A stretch of 64,000 bases of DNA from Bacteroidota bacterium (GTDB taxonomy: Bacteria; Bacteroidota; Bacteroidia; Bacteroidales; VadinHA17). Positions 43,871 through 53,846 of the stretch are shown here, in pieces (positions within the stretch are counted from its first letter, which is position 1; the number at the start of each line of letters is the position of its first letter). The position numbers and the translations under genes are program-made. The notes beneath the pieces were generated by a model. That model searched no databases and had not been told where the DNA came from. It saw only the letters and a program-made list of their open reading frames with translations. Location of the stretch: positions 105,722-169,721 of the forward strand of contig JADKBL010000005.1 of the NCBI GenBank assembly GCA_016718875.1, given 5' to 3'.

Positions 43871-45421
43871 ATGGCCCAGGAAGATAATTTCAAGAAATTT
43901 GTTGCCCACTGCAAAGAATATGGTTACGTTTTCCCCTCAAGTGAGATCTATGACGGACTAAGTGCCGTTTATGACTACGGTCAGTACGGTGTTGAACTGA
44001 AAAACAATATTAAAAAATACTGGTGGGACAGCATGGTCCTTCTCAATGATAATATTGTAGGCCTGGACTCTGCAATCTTCATGCACCCAACAATCTGGAA
44101 AGCCTCAGGACATGTGGATGCTTTCAATGATCCGCTTATCGACAATAAGGATTCAAAGAAAAGATACAGGGCCGACGTACTCATTGAAGAACATATTGCC
44201 AAAATTGAGGATAAGATAAACAAGGAAGTTGAAAAGGCAAAAGAGAGATTCGGTGAGTCATTCGATGAGAAAAAATTCCGTGAAACAAACCAACGTGTTC
44301 TTGCTAACCAGGTAAAGATTGATGAAATAAATGCGAGGTTTGCAAAAGCACTTAATGATTCAGATCTTCCCGGAATACGACAAATTATTCTTGACAATGA
44401 AATAGTCTGCCCTGTCTCCGGCACCAGGAACTGGACAGAAGTAAGGCAGTTTAACCTTATGTTCTCCACTGAAATGGGTTCAACGTCAGAAGGAGCTAAC
44501 AAGATATATCTCAGACCTGAAACAGCTCAGGGTATCTTCGTAAACTTTCTCAATGTTCAGAAAACAGGTAGGATGAAGCTCCCTTTTGGAATTGCCCAGA
44601 TCGGGAAAGCCTTCAGGAATGAAATTGTTGCAAGACAGTTCATATTCAGGATGCGTGAGTTCGAACAGATGGAGATGCAGTTTTTTGTTCAGCCGGGCAC
44701 TGAGCTCGAGTGGTTCACCAAATGGAAGGAGACCCGCATGAAATGGCATCAGGCTCTCGGATTCGGCAGCGAAAAATACAGGTTCCATGATCATGTCAAG
44801 CTTGCCCATTATGCGAATGCAGCCACCGACATCGAATTCAGGTTCCCATTCGGTTTCAAGGAAGTTGAAGGAATCCATTCAAGAACAGATTATGACCTTA
44901 AACAACATCAGGAATACAGCGGCAAGAAGATGCAGTATTTCGATCCTGAAAAAGGAGAATCTTATGTACCATACGTAATAGAAACCTCAATTGGTGTCGA
45001 CAGGATGTTTCTTCAGGTTATTTCAGCATCATATGCTGAGGAGGAACTGAAGAAGGAAGACGGAAGCACTGACACACGTGTTGTTCTGAGGCTGCCTGCA
45101 TTCCTTGCTCCTGTTAAGCTTGCTGTGATGCCTCTTGTTAAAAAAGATGGTCTCCCTGAGATAGGTGAGAAAATAGTCCATGACCTCAGGTTCGACTTTA
45201 ACTGCCAGTATGATGACAAGGATTCAATAGGCAAACGTTACAGAAGACAGGATGCAATCGGAACACCTTACTGTATTACAATTGACCACCAGACACTTGA
45301 GGATAACAGCGTTACAATAAGGTACCGCGACTCCATGGAACAGGAGAGAATTAAAATAGACCAGCTTAAAAATATTATTGCCGAAAAAGTTTCAATGCAG
45401 AGCTTATTGAAAAAGCTTTAA
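43871..45421 (+). CDS. glyS: glycyl-tRNA synthetase (alpha2 type)
   Basis: A 516-residue class II aminoacyl-tRNA synthetase of the single-chain dimeric type. The motif 2 region reads KIYLRPETAQGIFVNF and GIAQIGKAFRNEI. The motif 3 region reads ETSIGVDRMFLQVI. A C-terminal anticodon-binding domain begins near KLAVMPLVKKDG. It charges tRNA-Gly. The ATG at 43871 gives the normal N-terminus (MAQEDNFKKFVAHCKEYGYVF). The next gene starts one base after its stop. Confidence 0.95.
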   Translation: MAQEDNFKKFVAHCKEYGYVFPSSEIYDGLSAVYDYGQYGVELKNNIKKYWWDSMVLLNDNIVGLDSAIFMHPTIWKASGHVDAFNDPLIDNKDSKKRYRADVLIEEHIAKIEDKINKEVEKAKERFGESFDEKKFRETNQRVLANQVKIDEINARFAKALNDSDLPGIRQIILDNEIVCPVSGTRNWTEVRQFNLMFSTEMGSTSEGANKIYLRPETAQGIFVNFLNVQKTGRMKLPFGIAQIGKAFRNEIVARQFIFRMREFEQMEMQFFVQPGTELEWFTKWKETRMKWHQALGFGSEKYRFHDHVKLAHYANAATDIEFRFPFGFKEVEGIHSRTDYDLKQHQEYSGKKMQYFDPEKGESYVPYVIETSIGVDRMFLQVISASYAEEELKKEDGSTDTRVVLRLPAFLAPVKLAVMPLVKKDGLPEIGEKIVHDLRFDFNCQYDDKDSIGKRYRRQDAIGTPYCITIDHQTLEDNSVTIRYRDSMEQERIKIDQLKNIIAEKVSMQSLLKKL

Positions 45422-45422
45422 A

Positions 45423-46679
45423 ATGAATAAAGTTTTGATCATCACATACTACTGGCCCCCGAGTGGAGGGGCCGGGGTACAGCGGTGGCTCAAATTCGCA
45501 AAATATCTTCCGGAATATGGATGGGAGCCGGTAATCCTTACCGTTGACCCGGAATATGCAGCCTACCCCGCAATTGATAACATGCTTGGGAAAGATATTC
45601 CTGATTCTGTTAAGGTTCACAAAACACCAGCTACAGACTGGTTCAGTCTCTATTCATCAGATAAATCCAGGATCCCGTCTGCAGGTTTTGCATCCAATCC
45701 GGGAAATAACTGGAAGGGCAAACTCAGCCGGTTCATAAGGGGCAATTTTTTCATACCCGATCCCCGAAGAGGATGGAACAGCTTCGCATTTAAAAAAGCG
45801 TGTGAACTTATAGAAAAGGAGAAAATTGTAACATTTGTTACAACCAGTCCGCCGCATTCAACACAGCTTATCGGACTGAAACTAAAGAAAAAATACCCCG
45901 GAATCAAATGGATCGCAGATCTCCGCGATCCATGGACCGACATCTATTATTATGATCAGTTCTATCCGACATATTTCTCAAGAAAAATTGATAAAGGATA
46001 TGAAAGTTCCGTTCTGAAAAAGGCTGACAGGATAATCAGTGTGGGTTTCCTGCTTAAAGAACTTTTTGCGGGAAAACTTCCGGATATCAGAAAGAAAACT
46101 GAGGTTATATCAAATGGTTTTGATGAGGCTGATTTTAGCGGAATAAAACACATTGAACCATCAGTATTCACAATAACATATGTTGGTACTCTTTCTGAAA
46201 AATATCCCATAAACGGATTCCTGGAAGCAATTTCTGAACTGAAAAAAAATAGTGACTTGCTTCTGCGTTTTGTAGGAAAATATCCTGAAAACATAAAGGA
46301 GAAAATTACATCTTCTGCTACTGGAATAACGGTGGAATTTATTCCTTACGCCCCGCACAGCGAGGCAGTAAGCTATATGGTAAACTCTTCACTGCTGCTC
46401 CTTATAATTCCTGAAGCCGGCGATAACAGACTTATAATCACTGGTAAAATATATGAATATATAGCTTCACAGAGACCAATTCTTTGCCTTGGTCCGGAAG
46501 ATGGTGAAGCTGCAATTATTCTTTCCAAACTGAAAAACGGTGTCTGCCTGGGTTATTCCGACTCTGATAAAATTGCAGACTACATTAACGGGATAATGAA
46601 AAACCCTGTCAATTTTAATATTGATCCTTCAGAGTATTCGAGAAGAAATCTTACTGCAAAGCTGGCTTCATTATTATAA
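45423..46679 (+). CDS. glycosyltransferase family 4-like protein
   Basis: A 418-residue GT-B protein. The N-terminal domain starts LIITYYWPPSGGAGVQRWLKF, with WIADLRDPW near residue 163. The C-terminal domain has ISNGFDEADF, TYVGTLSEKYP and the nucleotide-sugar site around GKIYEYIASQRPILCLG. It transfers a sugar during surface polysaccharide synthesis; donor and acceptor are unknown. It directly follows glyS (one base) and is convergent with the flippase. Confidence 0.88.
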   Translation: MNKVLIITYYWPPSGGAGVQRWLKFAKYLPEYGWEPVILTVDPEYAAYPAIDNMLGKDIPDSVKVHKTPATDWFSLYSSDKSRIPSAGFASNPGNNWKGKLSRFIRGNFFIPDPRRGWNSFAFKKACELIEKEKIVTFVTTSPPHSTQLIGLKLKKKYPGIKWIADLRDPWTDIYYYDQFYPTYFSRKIDKGYESSVLKKADRIISVGFLLKELFAGKLPDIRKKTEVISNGFDEADFSGIKHIEPSVFTITYVGTLSEKYPINGFLEAISELKKNSDLLLRFVGKYPENIKEKITSSATGITVEFIPYAPHSEAVSYMVNSSLLLLIIPEAGDNRLIITGKIYEYIASQRPILCLGPEDGEAAIILSKLKNGVCLGYSDSDKIADYINGIMKNPVNFNIDPSEYSRRNLTAKLASLL

Positions 46680-46689
46680 ACGTGATCTT

Positions 46690-48081
46690 TCAATCAGGGT
46701 TAACTGTCTTCATAAAATTAGAAAGAGTAAGCTTATCAGCCAGGATTGCTTTTATTTCATAGAATGCATGCACCCTGAAAACCACCGACAAAAGCAATAC
46801 AAGACAGGGGTATATTACGGCCTGAATGCAAAGAAGCAGAACAGGCGACAGATTAAAAATATATCCAATCCCCCATGTAACTAATGCCGGCACAAAAGCA
46901 ATTCCCATAAGTGGAAGGAAATCGAGAAACTGCCGGGTCATTGAGTATCCTATCAGTCGTTTTGAAAATATGGCAATCACTCCATAACCGATCCAGTAGA
47001 AAAGCACTATCCCTGCTATCAGCACTGTAATACCATATACAGCTCCAAGAATAAGAAGAGGTGTGAAAATTACATACTTAATTATCTCTGTACGCAGGCA
47101 TAAGCACAGACGGGAGCCATTTCTCACCCAGGACGACACCAAAAAGAGGTTTGGCAACTGCCGCAAGTCCAAACATTACAATAAAGGAAATGTACATCAC
47201 ATTTGTTATGAGCTTATTGATGTTCGCTTTAAGCTTCGCATCATCATCCTGCATTTCAGAAAGAACAGGATAGCTTACCTTATTTGTTATTGAGGTGATT
47301 GTGCTTGAAGGCATAGTGCTGTACTGATCAGCATTTGTATAATATCCGAGTATTTTCTCTGAATAGCTTTTCCCGATAATCAGATTCGAGATATTCCTGT
47401 AAATAGCTGAAATTATTGATATTATAAGGATATTTGAACCGAAACGGAAATGTTCCCTGAGAGTTTCTTTGCTGTAAACCAGAGAGGGCTTCCACCTGTT
47501 TTGTCCCCATAATACTGCCGAACGGACTGCCTGATTTATAATACTTCTCCAAACAAGACTCCATACTCCGAACCCGTAAAATGCCAGGATAAGTGATGCA
47601 ACCCCCGAAACAAATGTTCCTATTGTTGAAGATTTTGTCAGAGTCTTGAAATCGACATCTTTGTAAGAATGGTTTGTTGAATCAGAGTAAGCGATCCTAT
47701 TATGATAGATAAAGATGTGACTCTTGTAATTGAAACGAGCTGCTGATTATTATAAAAATCAGCTATATAGGGAGCCGCTATCCAGATCAGAACATAACAG
47801 AGTGATCCGATAACCAGGTTAACCCAGAAGATTGTGCTGTAATCGGTTGTGGTGCAGCTTTGCTTTCTGATAAGCGACTGGCTCAGACCGCTGTCGACAA
47901 ATACCTGTGAAATCGAGATAAATATTGTAATCATCCCGATAAGTCCGAACTCATCAGGAGAAAGCATACGTGCCAGAAAGATCCCGAAGATTATTCCCAG
48001 CCCCTGACTGAGAATACTTTCGAGAGAACTCCAGAAAAAGCCTTTAATGGTTTTACGCTTCAGGTCGCTGACTTTGCTCAA
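46690..48081 (-). pseudogene. polysaccharide flippase (Wzx / MATE-like), multiple frameshifts
   Basis: The first part (47638-48081) begins KGFFWSSLESILSQGLGIIFGIFLARML, the family N-terminus. A one-base loss at the T run 47661-47663 moves the frame; after it the reading is open (FKTLTKSSTIGTFVSGVASL, GVWSLVWRSIINQAVRS, NKVSYPVLSEMQ) to 47078. Near 47085-47110, after GEKWLPSV, the frame fails again. About 40 residues normally expected before LRTEIIKYVIF appear missing, then the last helices run to 46690. The intact protein would carry lipid-linked oligosaccharide across the membrane. Confidence 0.8.
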
Positions 48082-48107
48082 TTAGTTCCGTTTAGTGATA
48101 GTGAAAT

Positions 48108-48135
48108 CAAAAATAGTCAAAATAAGCTATATTTG
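48108..48135. promoter_or_regulatory. divergent -7 boxes for flippase and GT2 genes
   Basis: TATTTTTG on the minus strand (48108-48115) lies 27 bases before the flippase ATG. TATATTTG on the plus strand (48128-48135) lies 53 bases before the GT2 ATG. Neither has a convincing -33 box at 19 bases. Confidence 0.4.
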
Positions 48136-48188
48136 ACACTGAAAACCGCTGATGATATAGGGCAACCGAAAAATGTAAATCACAAACA

Positions 48189-49205
48189 ATGAATGGTCAA
48201 CTGCCTCTCGTATCTGTCATCTCTCCTGGCTATAATCACGAAAAGTATATAGCTGACTGCATCAGGTCGGTACAGGCTCAGACATATACCAACTGGGAGA
48301 TGATAATTATTGATGATGGCAGCAGTGATTCCACTTTTAAAATTGCCTCGGAGTTTGCAGATGCTGACCACAGGATAAAGCCTTTCACTCAGAAAAACAT
48401 TGGTATATTCAGGCTGGCAGAATCATATAATTTCGCCCTTGAAAAATCATCAGGAAAATATATTGCAATCCTGGAATGTGACGATGTATGGTTTCCGGCG
48501 AAATTGCAGAAACAGATTGATGCCCTGGAAAAAAATCCCGGTGCTGTATTATCATGGGGAAAAGCATGGCTGGCATCAGGCGACCTTGAACATAAATATT
48601 CCCTCTCTCCTGTGGATGATCCCGATAACGATCTTTACTTCAACAAGCCCCCGGGGAAATTCCTGGAACGGCTCATGAAAAGCGGGGTCCCGGCTCTTAC
48701 TCTTGTGATCAGGCGCGATGCACTTTTGGAAACAGGAGGATTCCTCCAGGGTTTCGGTCTTCCGCTTGTTGATATGCCTACTCTTATTGAAATGGTAATG
48801 AAAGGGGAGTTTGAATACATCGGAGAACCCCTAGGCAGCTGGAGAATATATCCGAACCAGGTGACAAAGACATACACAACCAACATGACAGAGGGGATGT
48901 ACTCCCTGTTTCTTTCAATAACTGAACGGTATCATAAAATATGCTCGAGGGAAGGACTTACCAGGGAGAAAATTGATGAATACTATCAAAACAGATTGGT
49001 TATAAGTTACTCGAGATCTGGAAGATATAAACTTATAAGAAAAGATTTTAAAGGTGCCCGAAAAGATTATCTTCATTCAATAACTCATTATGGCTTAAAG
49101 CAGCCGGGTTGGAAGCTTCGCTCTGCTGTTGGTTTCTTCTTCAGCCTCTTCAGAATGGATGTTGAATGGCTTGCAAAACTGATGGGTCACGATTCGTATA
49201 AATAA
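48189..49205 (+). CDS. glycosyltransferase family 2
   Basis: A 338-residue GT-A enzyme. The N-terminus has VSVISPGYNHEKYIADCIRSV and IIIDDGSSD; the metal-binding motif is AILECDDVW near residue 97. It is followed by a family-typical LVIRRDALLETGGF element. It adds a sugar to a growing surface glycan. It opens a rightward run of five genes (GT2, methyltransferase, GT4, YfhO, methyltransferase). Confidence 0.9.
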   Translation: MNGQLPLVSVISPGYNHEKYIADCIRSVQAQTYTNWEMIIIDDGSSDSTFKIASEFADADHRIKPFTQKNIGIFRLAESYNFALEKSSGKYIAILECDDVWFPAKLQKQIDALEKNPGAVLSWGKAWLASGDLEHKYSLSPVDDPDNDLYFNKPPGKFLERLMKSGVPALTLVIRRDALLETGGFLQGFGLPLVDMPTLIEMVMKGEFEYIGEPLGSWRIYPNQVTKTYTTNMTEGMYSLFLSITERYHKICSREGLTREKIDEYYQNRLVISYSRSGRYKLIRKDFKGARKDYLHSITHYGLKQPGWKLRSAVGFFFSLFRMDVEWLAKLMGHDSYK

Positions 49206-49223
49206 GTTGACCGGCGAAATTGT

Positions 49224-50171
49224 ATGAACGAACTGAAATGTAAAATTTGCAACAATGAATCGGGTAATGAACTGATCGTTCTCCGTGAGAGGCAGCTGGG
49301 AATGGGCGATATGTTCGATTATATTATCTGCTCAAACTGCAAATGCATACAGATTAAGGAAATCCCTGCTGATATGGGAAAGTACTATCCTTCTGAATAT
49401 TATGCTTTTGATGCACCAAAATTTCCAACTAAGCTGACCTGGTTCAATTTCTTTCTGAAAAAAAGTCTGATCAGATATTACATGGGATATTTTGACCCTG
49501 CCGGATTCTTTTTATCGTTTATTTTCGATCATCCCTTTCCATGGATAAGAAAGAGAGAGATCAATTTTGACTCAAAGATACTGGATGTTGGTACAGGTGC
49601 AGGGAGAAAACTGCTTTCACTTCAGCGGAGCGGTTTCCGTAACCTTACCGGGATAGATCCATATATTGAAGGCGATATGATATTCGAGAATGGCGTGAAA
49701 ATTCTCAAAAAAGATATCTCCGAAGTTGAAGACAAATATGATTTTATTACTCTTCATCATTCATTCGAACATATGCCTGATCCTGCCGCTGTTGTGATGA
49801 ATCTCAGCAGACTGCTTGACCGGAACGGAGTAATAGTTATCCGGATCCCTGTTGCCGACTGCCATGCCTGGTACAAATACGGTGAGTTCTGGGTGGGCCT
49901 TGATGCTCCTCGCCATTTTTTTATCCATACACGCCGCAGTATTGAAATTCTTCTGAACAGCACTGATCTCATGATTGATGATGTAGTATTTGATTCAGGT
50001 CCTCTTCAGTTCATGAGAAGCGAAAAGTATAAAAGAGGTATGATTCAGTCAGCTCCTGATGATATATTCACAAAGCAGGAGATCGAAAAATATACAAGAG
50101 AATCAGAAATGCTTAACCGGACAGGGAAAGGTGATATGGCATGCTTTTTTATTAAGAAGAAAAATAACTAA
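49224..50171 (+). CDS. class I SAM methyltransferase with N-terminal zinc ribbon
   Basis: A 315-residue protein. An N-terminal CxxC pair set (CKICNNE, CSNCKC) may bind zinc. The methyltransferase core has ILDVGTGAGRKLLSL near residue 113, ITLHHSFEHMPDP and a PRHFFIHTRRSI element. Such enzymes act on nucleotide-linked or lipid-linked sugars in O-antigen clusters; the substrate is unknown. It lies 18 bases after the GT2 gene. Confidence 0.85.
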   Translation: MNELKCKICNNESGNELIVLRERQLGMGDMFDYIICSNCKCIQIKEIPADMGKYYPSEYYAFDAPKFPTKLTWFNFFLKKSLIRYYMGYFDPAGFFLSFIFDHPFPWIRKREINFDSKILDVGTGAGRKLLSLQRSGFRNLTGIDPYIEGDMIFENGVKILKKDISEVEDKYDFITLHHSFEHMPDPAAVVMNLSRLLDRNGVIVIRIPVADCHAWYKYGEFWVGLDAPRHFFIHTRRSIEILLNSTDLMIDDVVFDSGPLQFMRSEKYKRGMIQSAPDDIFTKQEIEKYTRESEMLNRTGKGDMACFFIKKKNN

Positions 50172-50182
50172 TCCACCAAAAA

Positions 50183-51328
50183 ATGAACCGGCAGGTATTA
50201 ATAATATCTTTCTGGAATCCTGTTGAAAAGCAGCCTCAGCAGGGCATTTTTATACAGGATCAGGCAGCTGCTGTCTGTTCGCTAAGGGAGAATGTTATTT
50301 TTCTGCAGGTTAATGTATTGCCGTCAAAAAGCATGTTGTTGAAAAAGGAGGTAAAGGAATCTGCTTTCTTCAGGAACAGGAAGATCACAATTAACCTTTA
50401 TTCAGTTTTCTGGAAGTTCTATTATGTAAACCCATGGCTCCTGGCAAAAATTATCGGACGGATACTCTTGCGGGATTTTCCCGAAATAAAACCTGCGCTG
50501 ATACACTCCAATGTTATTTTTCCTTGCGGAATTGTTGCCTTCCTTCTTTCGGAGAAATACGATTCAGAGATGATAATAACCGAGCACTGGTCGAAAGCAG
50601 AAAAACTCTTAAAACATCCTTTATTCGGAAAGACAGCACTCCGGGCCTATCTGAAAAATAATACCGTAATTACCGTTTCACAGTTTCTTGCATCACGAAT
50701 TGCAGCTGCCACAAACCATAAAAATATAAAGGTCATTCCCAATATTGTAAACACAACTCTCTTCTCATATAAGCCAAAACCGGTTTTTGATGGCAGCAAT
50801 CTTACTTGCACCTGCGTCGCGACCTGGAAACTCCCTAAAAGGCTTGATCTGATAGTTGATTCGCTCGCAATGTTTGCAAAGGATTCCGGATGTCAGGTTG
50901 TTTTGAATGTTATTGGCAATGGCACTCAGACTGAGAATTTAAAAAAGGCCGGGGTTCCTGAAAATCTCAAAATTGTCTGGCATGGTTATCTAGATAAGGA
51001 GGCTATTGCACCACTCCTGCAAAAATCTCATCTTTTTCTCCATGCATCCGGGATAGAGACTTTTTCAATTGTAACAGCTGAAGCCCTTTCAACAGGGACC
51101 CCGGTTGTGGTTTCCAACAGGGGCGCATTGCCTGAACTGGTACAGGAACATAATGGCATGCTTGCTGAAAATAATGTTGAATCATGGAACGAAAAGATCT
51201 GTGAAATAATTAACAGAAGGTTCGATAATGAGCTAATTGCACAGGAGAATCAGACAAGATTTTCAGCAGAAGTCATTGGCAGGTCAGTTCTGGAAGAATA
51301 TAATAAAGTACTTAATGATACAGAATAA
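50183..51328 (+). CDS. glycosyltransferase family 4
   Basis: A 381-residue GT-B enzyme. It starts VLIISFWNPVEKQPQQGIF. The C-terminal domain has TCVATWKLPKRLDLIVD, WHGYLDKEAI and the signature ASGIETFSIVTAEALSTGTPVV with the EX7E-type pair. It is part of the surface polysaccharide operon; the sugar is unknown. Confidence 0.9.
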   Translation: MNRQVLIISFWNPVEKQPQQGIFIQDQAAAVCSLRENVIFLQVNVLPSKSMLLKKEVKESAFFRNRKITINLYSVFWKFYYVNPWLLAKIIGRILLRDFPEIKPALIHSNVIFPCGIVAFLLSEKYDSEMIITEHWSKAEKLLKHPLFGKTALRAYLKNNTVITVSQFLASRIAAATNHKNIKVIPNIVNTTLFSYKPKPVFDGSNLTCTCVATWKLPKRLDLIVDSLAMFAKDSGCQVVLNVIGNGTQTENLKKAGVPENLKIVWHGYLDKEAIAPLLQKSHLFLHASGIETFSIVTAEALSTGTPVVVSNRGALPELVQEHNGMLAENNVESWNEKICEIINRRFDNELIAQENQTRFSAEVIGRSVLEEYNKVLNDTE

Positions 51329-51343
51329 TCCCGATTAACTGAA

Positions 51344-51351
51344 TATTTTTG
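51344..51351 (+). promoter_or_regulatory. possible internal -7 box before the YfhO gene
   Basis: TATTTTTG matches TAnnTTTG, 31 bases upstream of the ATG, within the 54-base gap after the GT4 gene. No -33 at 19 bases. Confidence 0.35.
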
Positions 51352-51382
51352 CTTTTTCATAACCGAAACATAATAATCATAC

Positions 51383-53845
51383 ATGGAAATTCCTGAAAAA
51401 ATCAAACCAGCAATACCACATCTGATTGCAGTTATAATATTTGTCGTTCTCTCAATGGCATATTTTTTCCCCTTGCTTGAGGGAAAAGTAATGAATACGA
51501 ATGACGGTACCGTTGCCCAGAATGCAGCAAAAGAGATATCCGACTTCAGGGCAAAATATGGCGAGGAGCCACTCTGGACAAACAGTATGTTCAGCGGAAT
51601 GCCCTCATATCTGATTTCTACAATTTACAAGGGCAACCTTCTGAAGTATGTAAATTCAGGACTTAATTTCCTTAAACACCCGGCCTCCACTATATTCCTG
51701 ATTATGCTCGGTTTCTATTTTCTGCTTCTGATGTTCAGGGCTGATTACAGGCTGTCCATTGCAGGTGCTATTGCCTATGGATTTTCCACATATTTTTTCT
51801 TTATCCTGGCAGCAGGACATAATACAAAAGCCCTGGCAATAGCCTATATGGCCCCAATGATAGGAAGCATCATTTATACATACAGATATGATGCAATAAA
51901 AGGAGCTTTGCTGGCAACATTCTTCCTTACACTTGAGATCCTGGCAAACCATCCTCAAATAACATATTATGCACTTTTATGTGTCCTTCTCTTTATATTG
52001 CTTGAATTTACTTATGCTATCAGGGAAAAGGAGATAGCAAAATTCTTTAAAAGTTCTCTTATTCTCGTGGTTCCGCTTCTGCTTTCCGTCGGGATGAACT
52101 TCAGTTCCCTGTATTCTACATATGAATATGGAAAGTATTCAACCAGGAGTAAGTCTGAACTCCTAACCAATGATTCCAATCAGACAACCGGACTTGAAAA
52201 GGACTACATAACACAGTTCAGTTATGGCATTGATGAAACGCTGACACTTCTTATACCAAATTTCAGAGGAGGAGCAAGCAAACCCTTCGACAGAACATCA
52301 CAAACAGTTACTGTATTAAAAAGAAATAATGCATCACAGTATGTTACACAGTTTATGCAATACTGGGGACCACAACAATGGGTTGACGGGCCAAGGTATG
52401 TCGGGGCAATAATATTTTTTCTCTTCATACTGGGACTAGTTATTATCAAAGGACATGAGAAATGGTGGTTATTAAGTGCTACAATACTTTCAGTTATGCT
52501 GGCATGGGGAAAGTACTTTATGCCACTTACAGATCTCTTCATTGAATATTTTCCCGGGTACAACAAGTTCAGGGCAGTAACAACAATACTGGTCATAGCT
52601 GAATTCTGCATTCCTTTTCTGGGCATACTTGCACTCAGAGATATTTTTAATGGGACAACAAAGAGAAAAGAACTGTTCAGGGGAATTAAAATTGCTGCCG
52701 GAATAACCGGTGGTATTACTCTGATCTTTCTGCTCTTCCCCGGTATTGCAGGTTCATTTCTATCACCTGCCGAATCAGCTATTGAACTGCCAGACTGGCT
52801 CTCCACTGCCCTTGTTGCCGACAGGCAAAAACTTCTTCGAAGTGATGCATTACGGTCTCTTCTGCTTATAATTATGGCTACCTCCATTATACTCGCTTTC
52901 ACATATGAGAAACTCAAAAAGGAATATGCAATACTTCTGCTGGCTATATTGTTCCTTGGAGATATGTGGCTTGTGGACAAACGTTACCTGGGTTCTGACA
53001 AGTTTGTAAGAAAAGAGGCAAAAGCCAAAATGCAGACCCCTTCTGTTGCCGACGCTTTTATCCTGCAGGATAATTCACATTTCAAGGTTCTCAATATCAG
53101 TGTTTCTACCTTTAATGATGCATCAACATCCTACTATCATAAATCAATCGGAGGATATCATGGAGCAAAGCTGAAAAGGTACCAGGAACTTATTGATTCT
53201 TCGCTCATTATGAATATTTCACTTATCACTGCTGCCGGAAGTACGGCAAAATCAATTGAAGATTTGGAATCTGTATTTAGTTCCACCAATGCACTCAACA
53301 TGCTCAACACAAAATATGTGATATACAATCCCGAGGCTCCCCCTCTTGAGAATAAGAAAGCACTTGGCAATGCGTGGTTCACAGAAAACTCTGTAATTGT
53401 AAAAAACGCAAATGAGGAGATTTCCATGGTAAACAGGATTGATCCTTCAAAACAGGCGGTCGTTGACAGCCGGTTCAAAGACCTGATCACAAAGAGTTCT
53501 TATCCTGTTTCTCCGGGAGATACAATAATGCTTCTGAAATATGAACCAAATGAACTGATATATAAAAGCAATGCCTCCGGTGAAAAACTGGCAGTCTTTT
53601 CAGAGATCTATTATCCTGCAGGATGGAAAAGTTTTATTGATGGGAAAGAGACTCCTCATTTCAGGGTGAACTATATCCTGCGCGGTTTGGTAATTCCGGA
53701 AGGGCAACATGAGATCCGTTTCAGATTTGAACCTGCTTCATACAAAACAGGTACAAGTATTTCCTATGCCAGCTCAGGAATATTCATCCTGCTGATAATC
53801 GGGTATCTCTTTAAAAGCTTCAGGTCAAAGAATAAGGGCGAATAG
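51383..53845 (+). CDS. YfhO-family membrane protein
   Basis: An 820-residue protein with about 12 or more hydrophobic segments in the first 530 residues and a final helix near the end. The extracytoplasmic start (TNDGTVAQNAAKEISDFRAKYGEEPLWTNSMFSGMP) and the C-terminal soluble domain (YPAGWKSFIDGKETPHFRVNYILRGLVIPEG) are typical of the YfhO family. YfhO proteins resemble GT-C glycosyltransferases and are implicated in lipoteichoic acid or glycan modification in Firmicutes. Here it probably decorates a surface glycan, by inference from the neighbours. Confidence 0.88.
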   Translation: MEIPEKIKPAIPHLIAVIIFVVLSMAYFFPLLEGKVMNTNDGTVAQNAAKEISDFRAKYGEEPLWTNSMFSGMPSYLISTIYKGNLLKYVNSGLNFLKHPASTIFLIMLGFYFLLLMFRADYRLSIAGAIAYGFSTYFFFILAAGHNTKALAIAYMAPMIGSIIYTYRYDAIKGALLATFFLTLEILANHPQITYYALLCVLLFILLEFTYAIREKEIAKFFKSSLILVVPLLLSVGMNFSSLYSTYEYGKYSTRSKSELLTNDSNQTTGLEKDYITQFSYGIDETLTLLIPNFRGGASKPFDRTSQTVTVLKRNNASQYVTQFMQYWGPQQWVDGPRYVGAIIFFLFILGLVIIKGHEKWWLLSATILSVMLAWGKYFMPLTDLFIEYFPGYNKFRAVTTILVIAEFCIPFLGILALRDIFNGTTKRKELFRGIKIAAGITGGITLIFLLFPGIAGSFLSPAESAIELPDWLSTALVADRQKLLRSDALRSLLLIIMATSIILAFTYEKLKKEYAILLLAILFLGDMWLVDKRYLGSDKFVRKEAKAKMQTPSVADAFILQDNSHFKVLNISVSTFNDASTSYYHKSIGGYHGAKLKRYQELIDSSLIMNISLITAAGSTAKSIEDLESVFSSTNALNMLNTKYVIYNPEAPPLENKKALGNAWFTENSVIVKNANEEISMVNRIDPSKQAVVDSRFKDLITKSSYPVSPGDTIMLLKYEPNELIYKSNASGEKLAVFSEIYYPAGWKSFIDGKETPHFRVNYILRGLVIPEGQHEIRFRFEPASYKTGTSISYASSGIFILLIIGYLFKSFRSKNKGE

Positions 53846-53846
53846 A

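Noticed and set aside
47328..47564. Separate 78-residue gene
   Set aside because: It is an alternative frame of the flippase; the true frame through this stretch reads as typical flippase helices.
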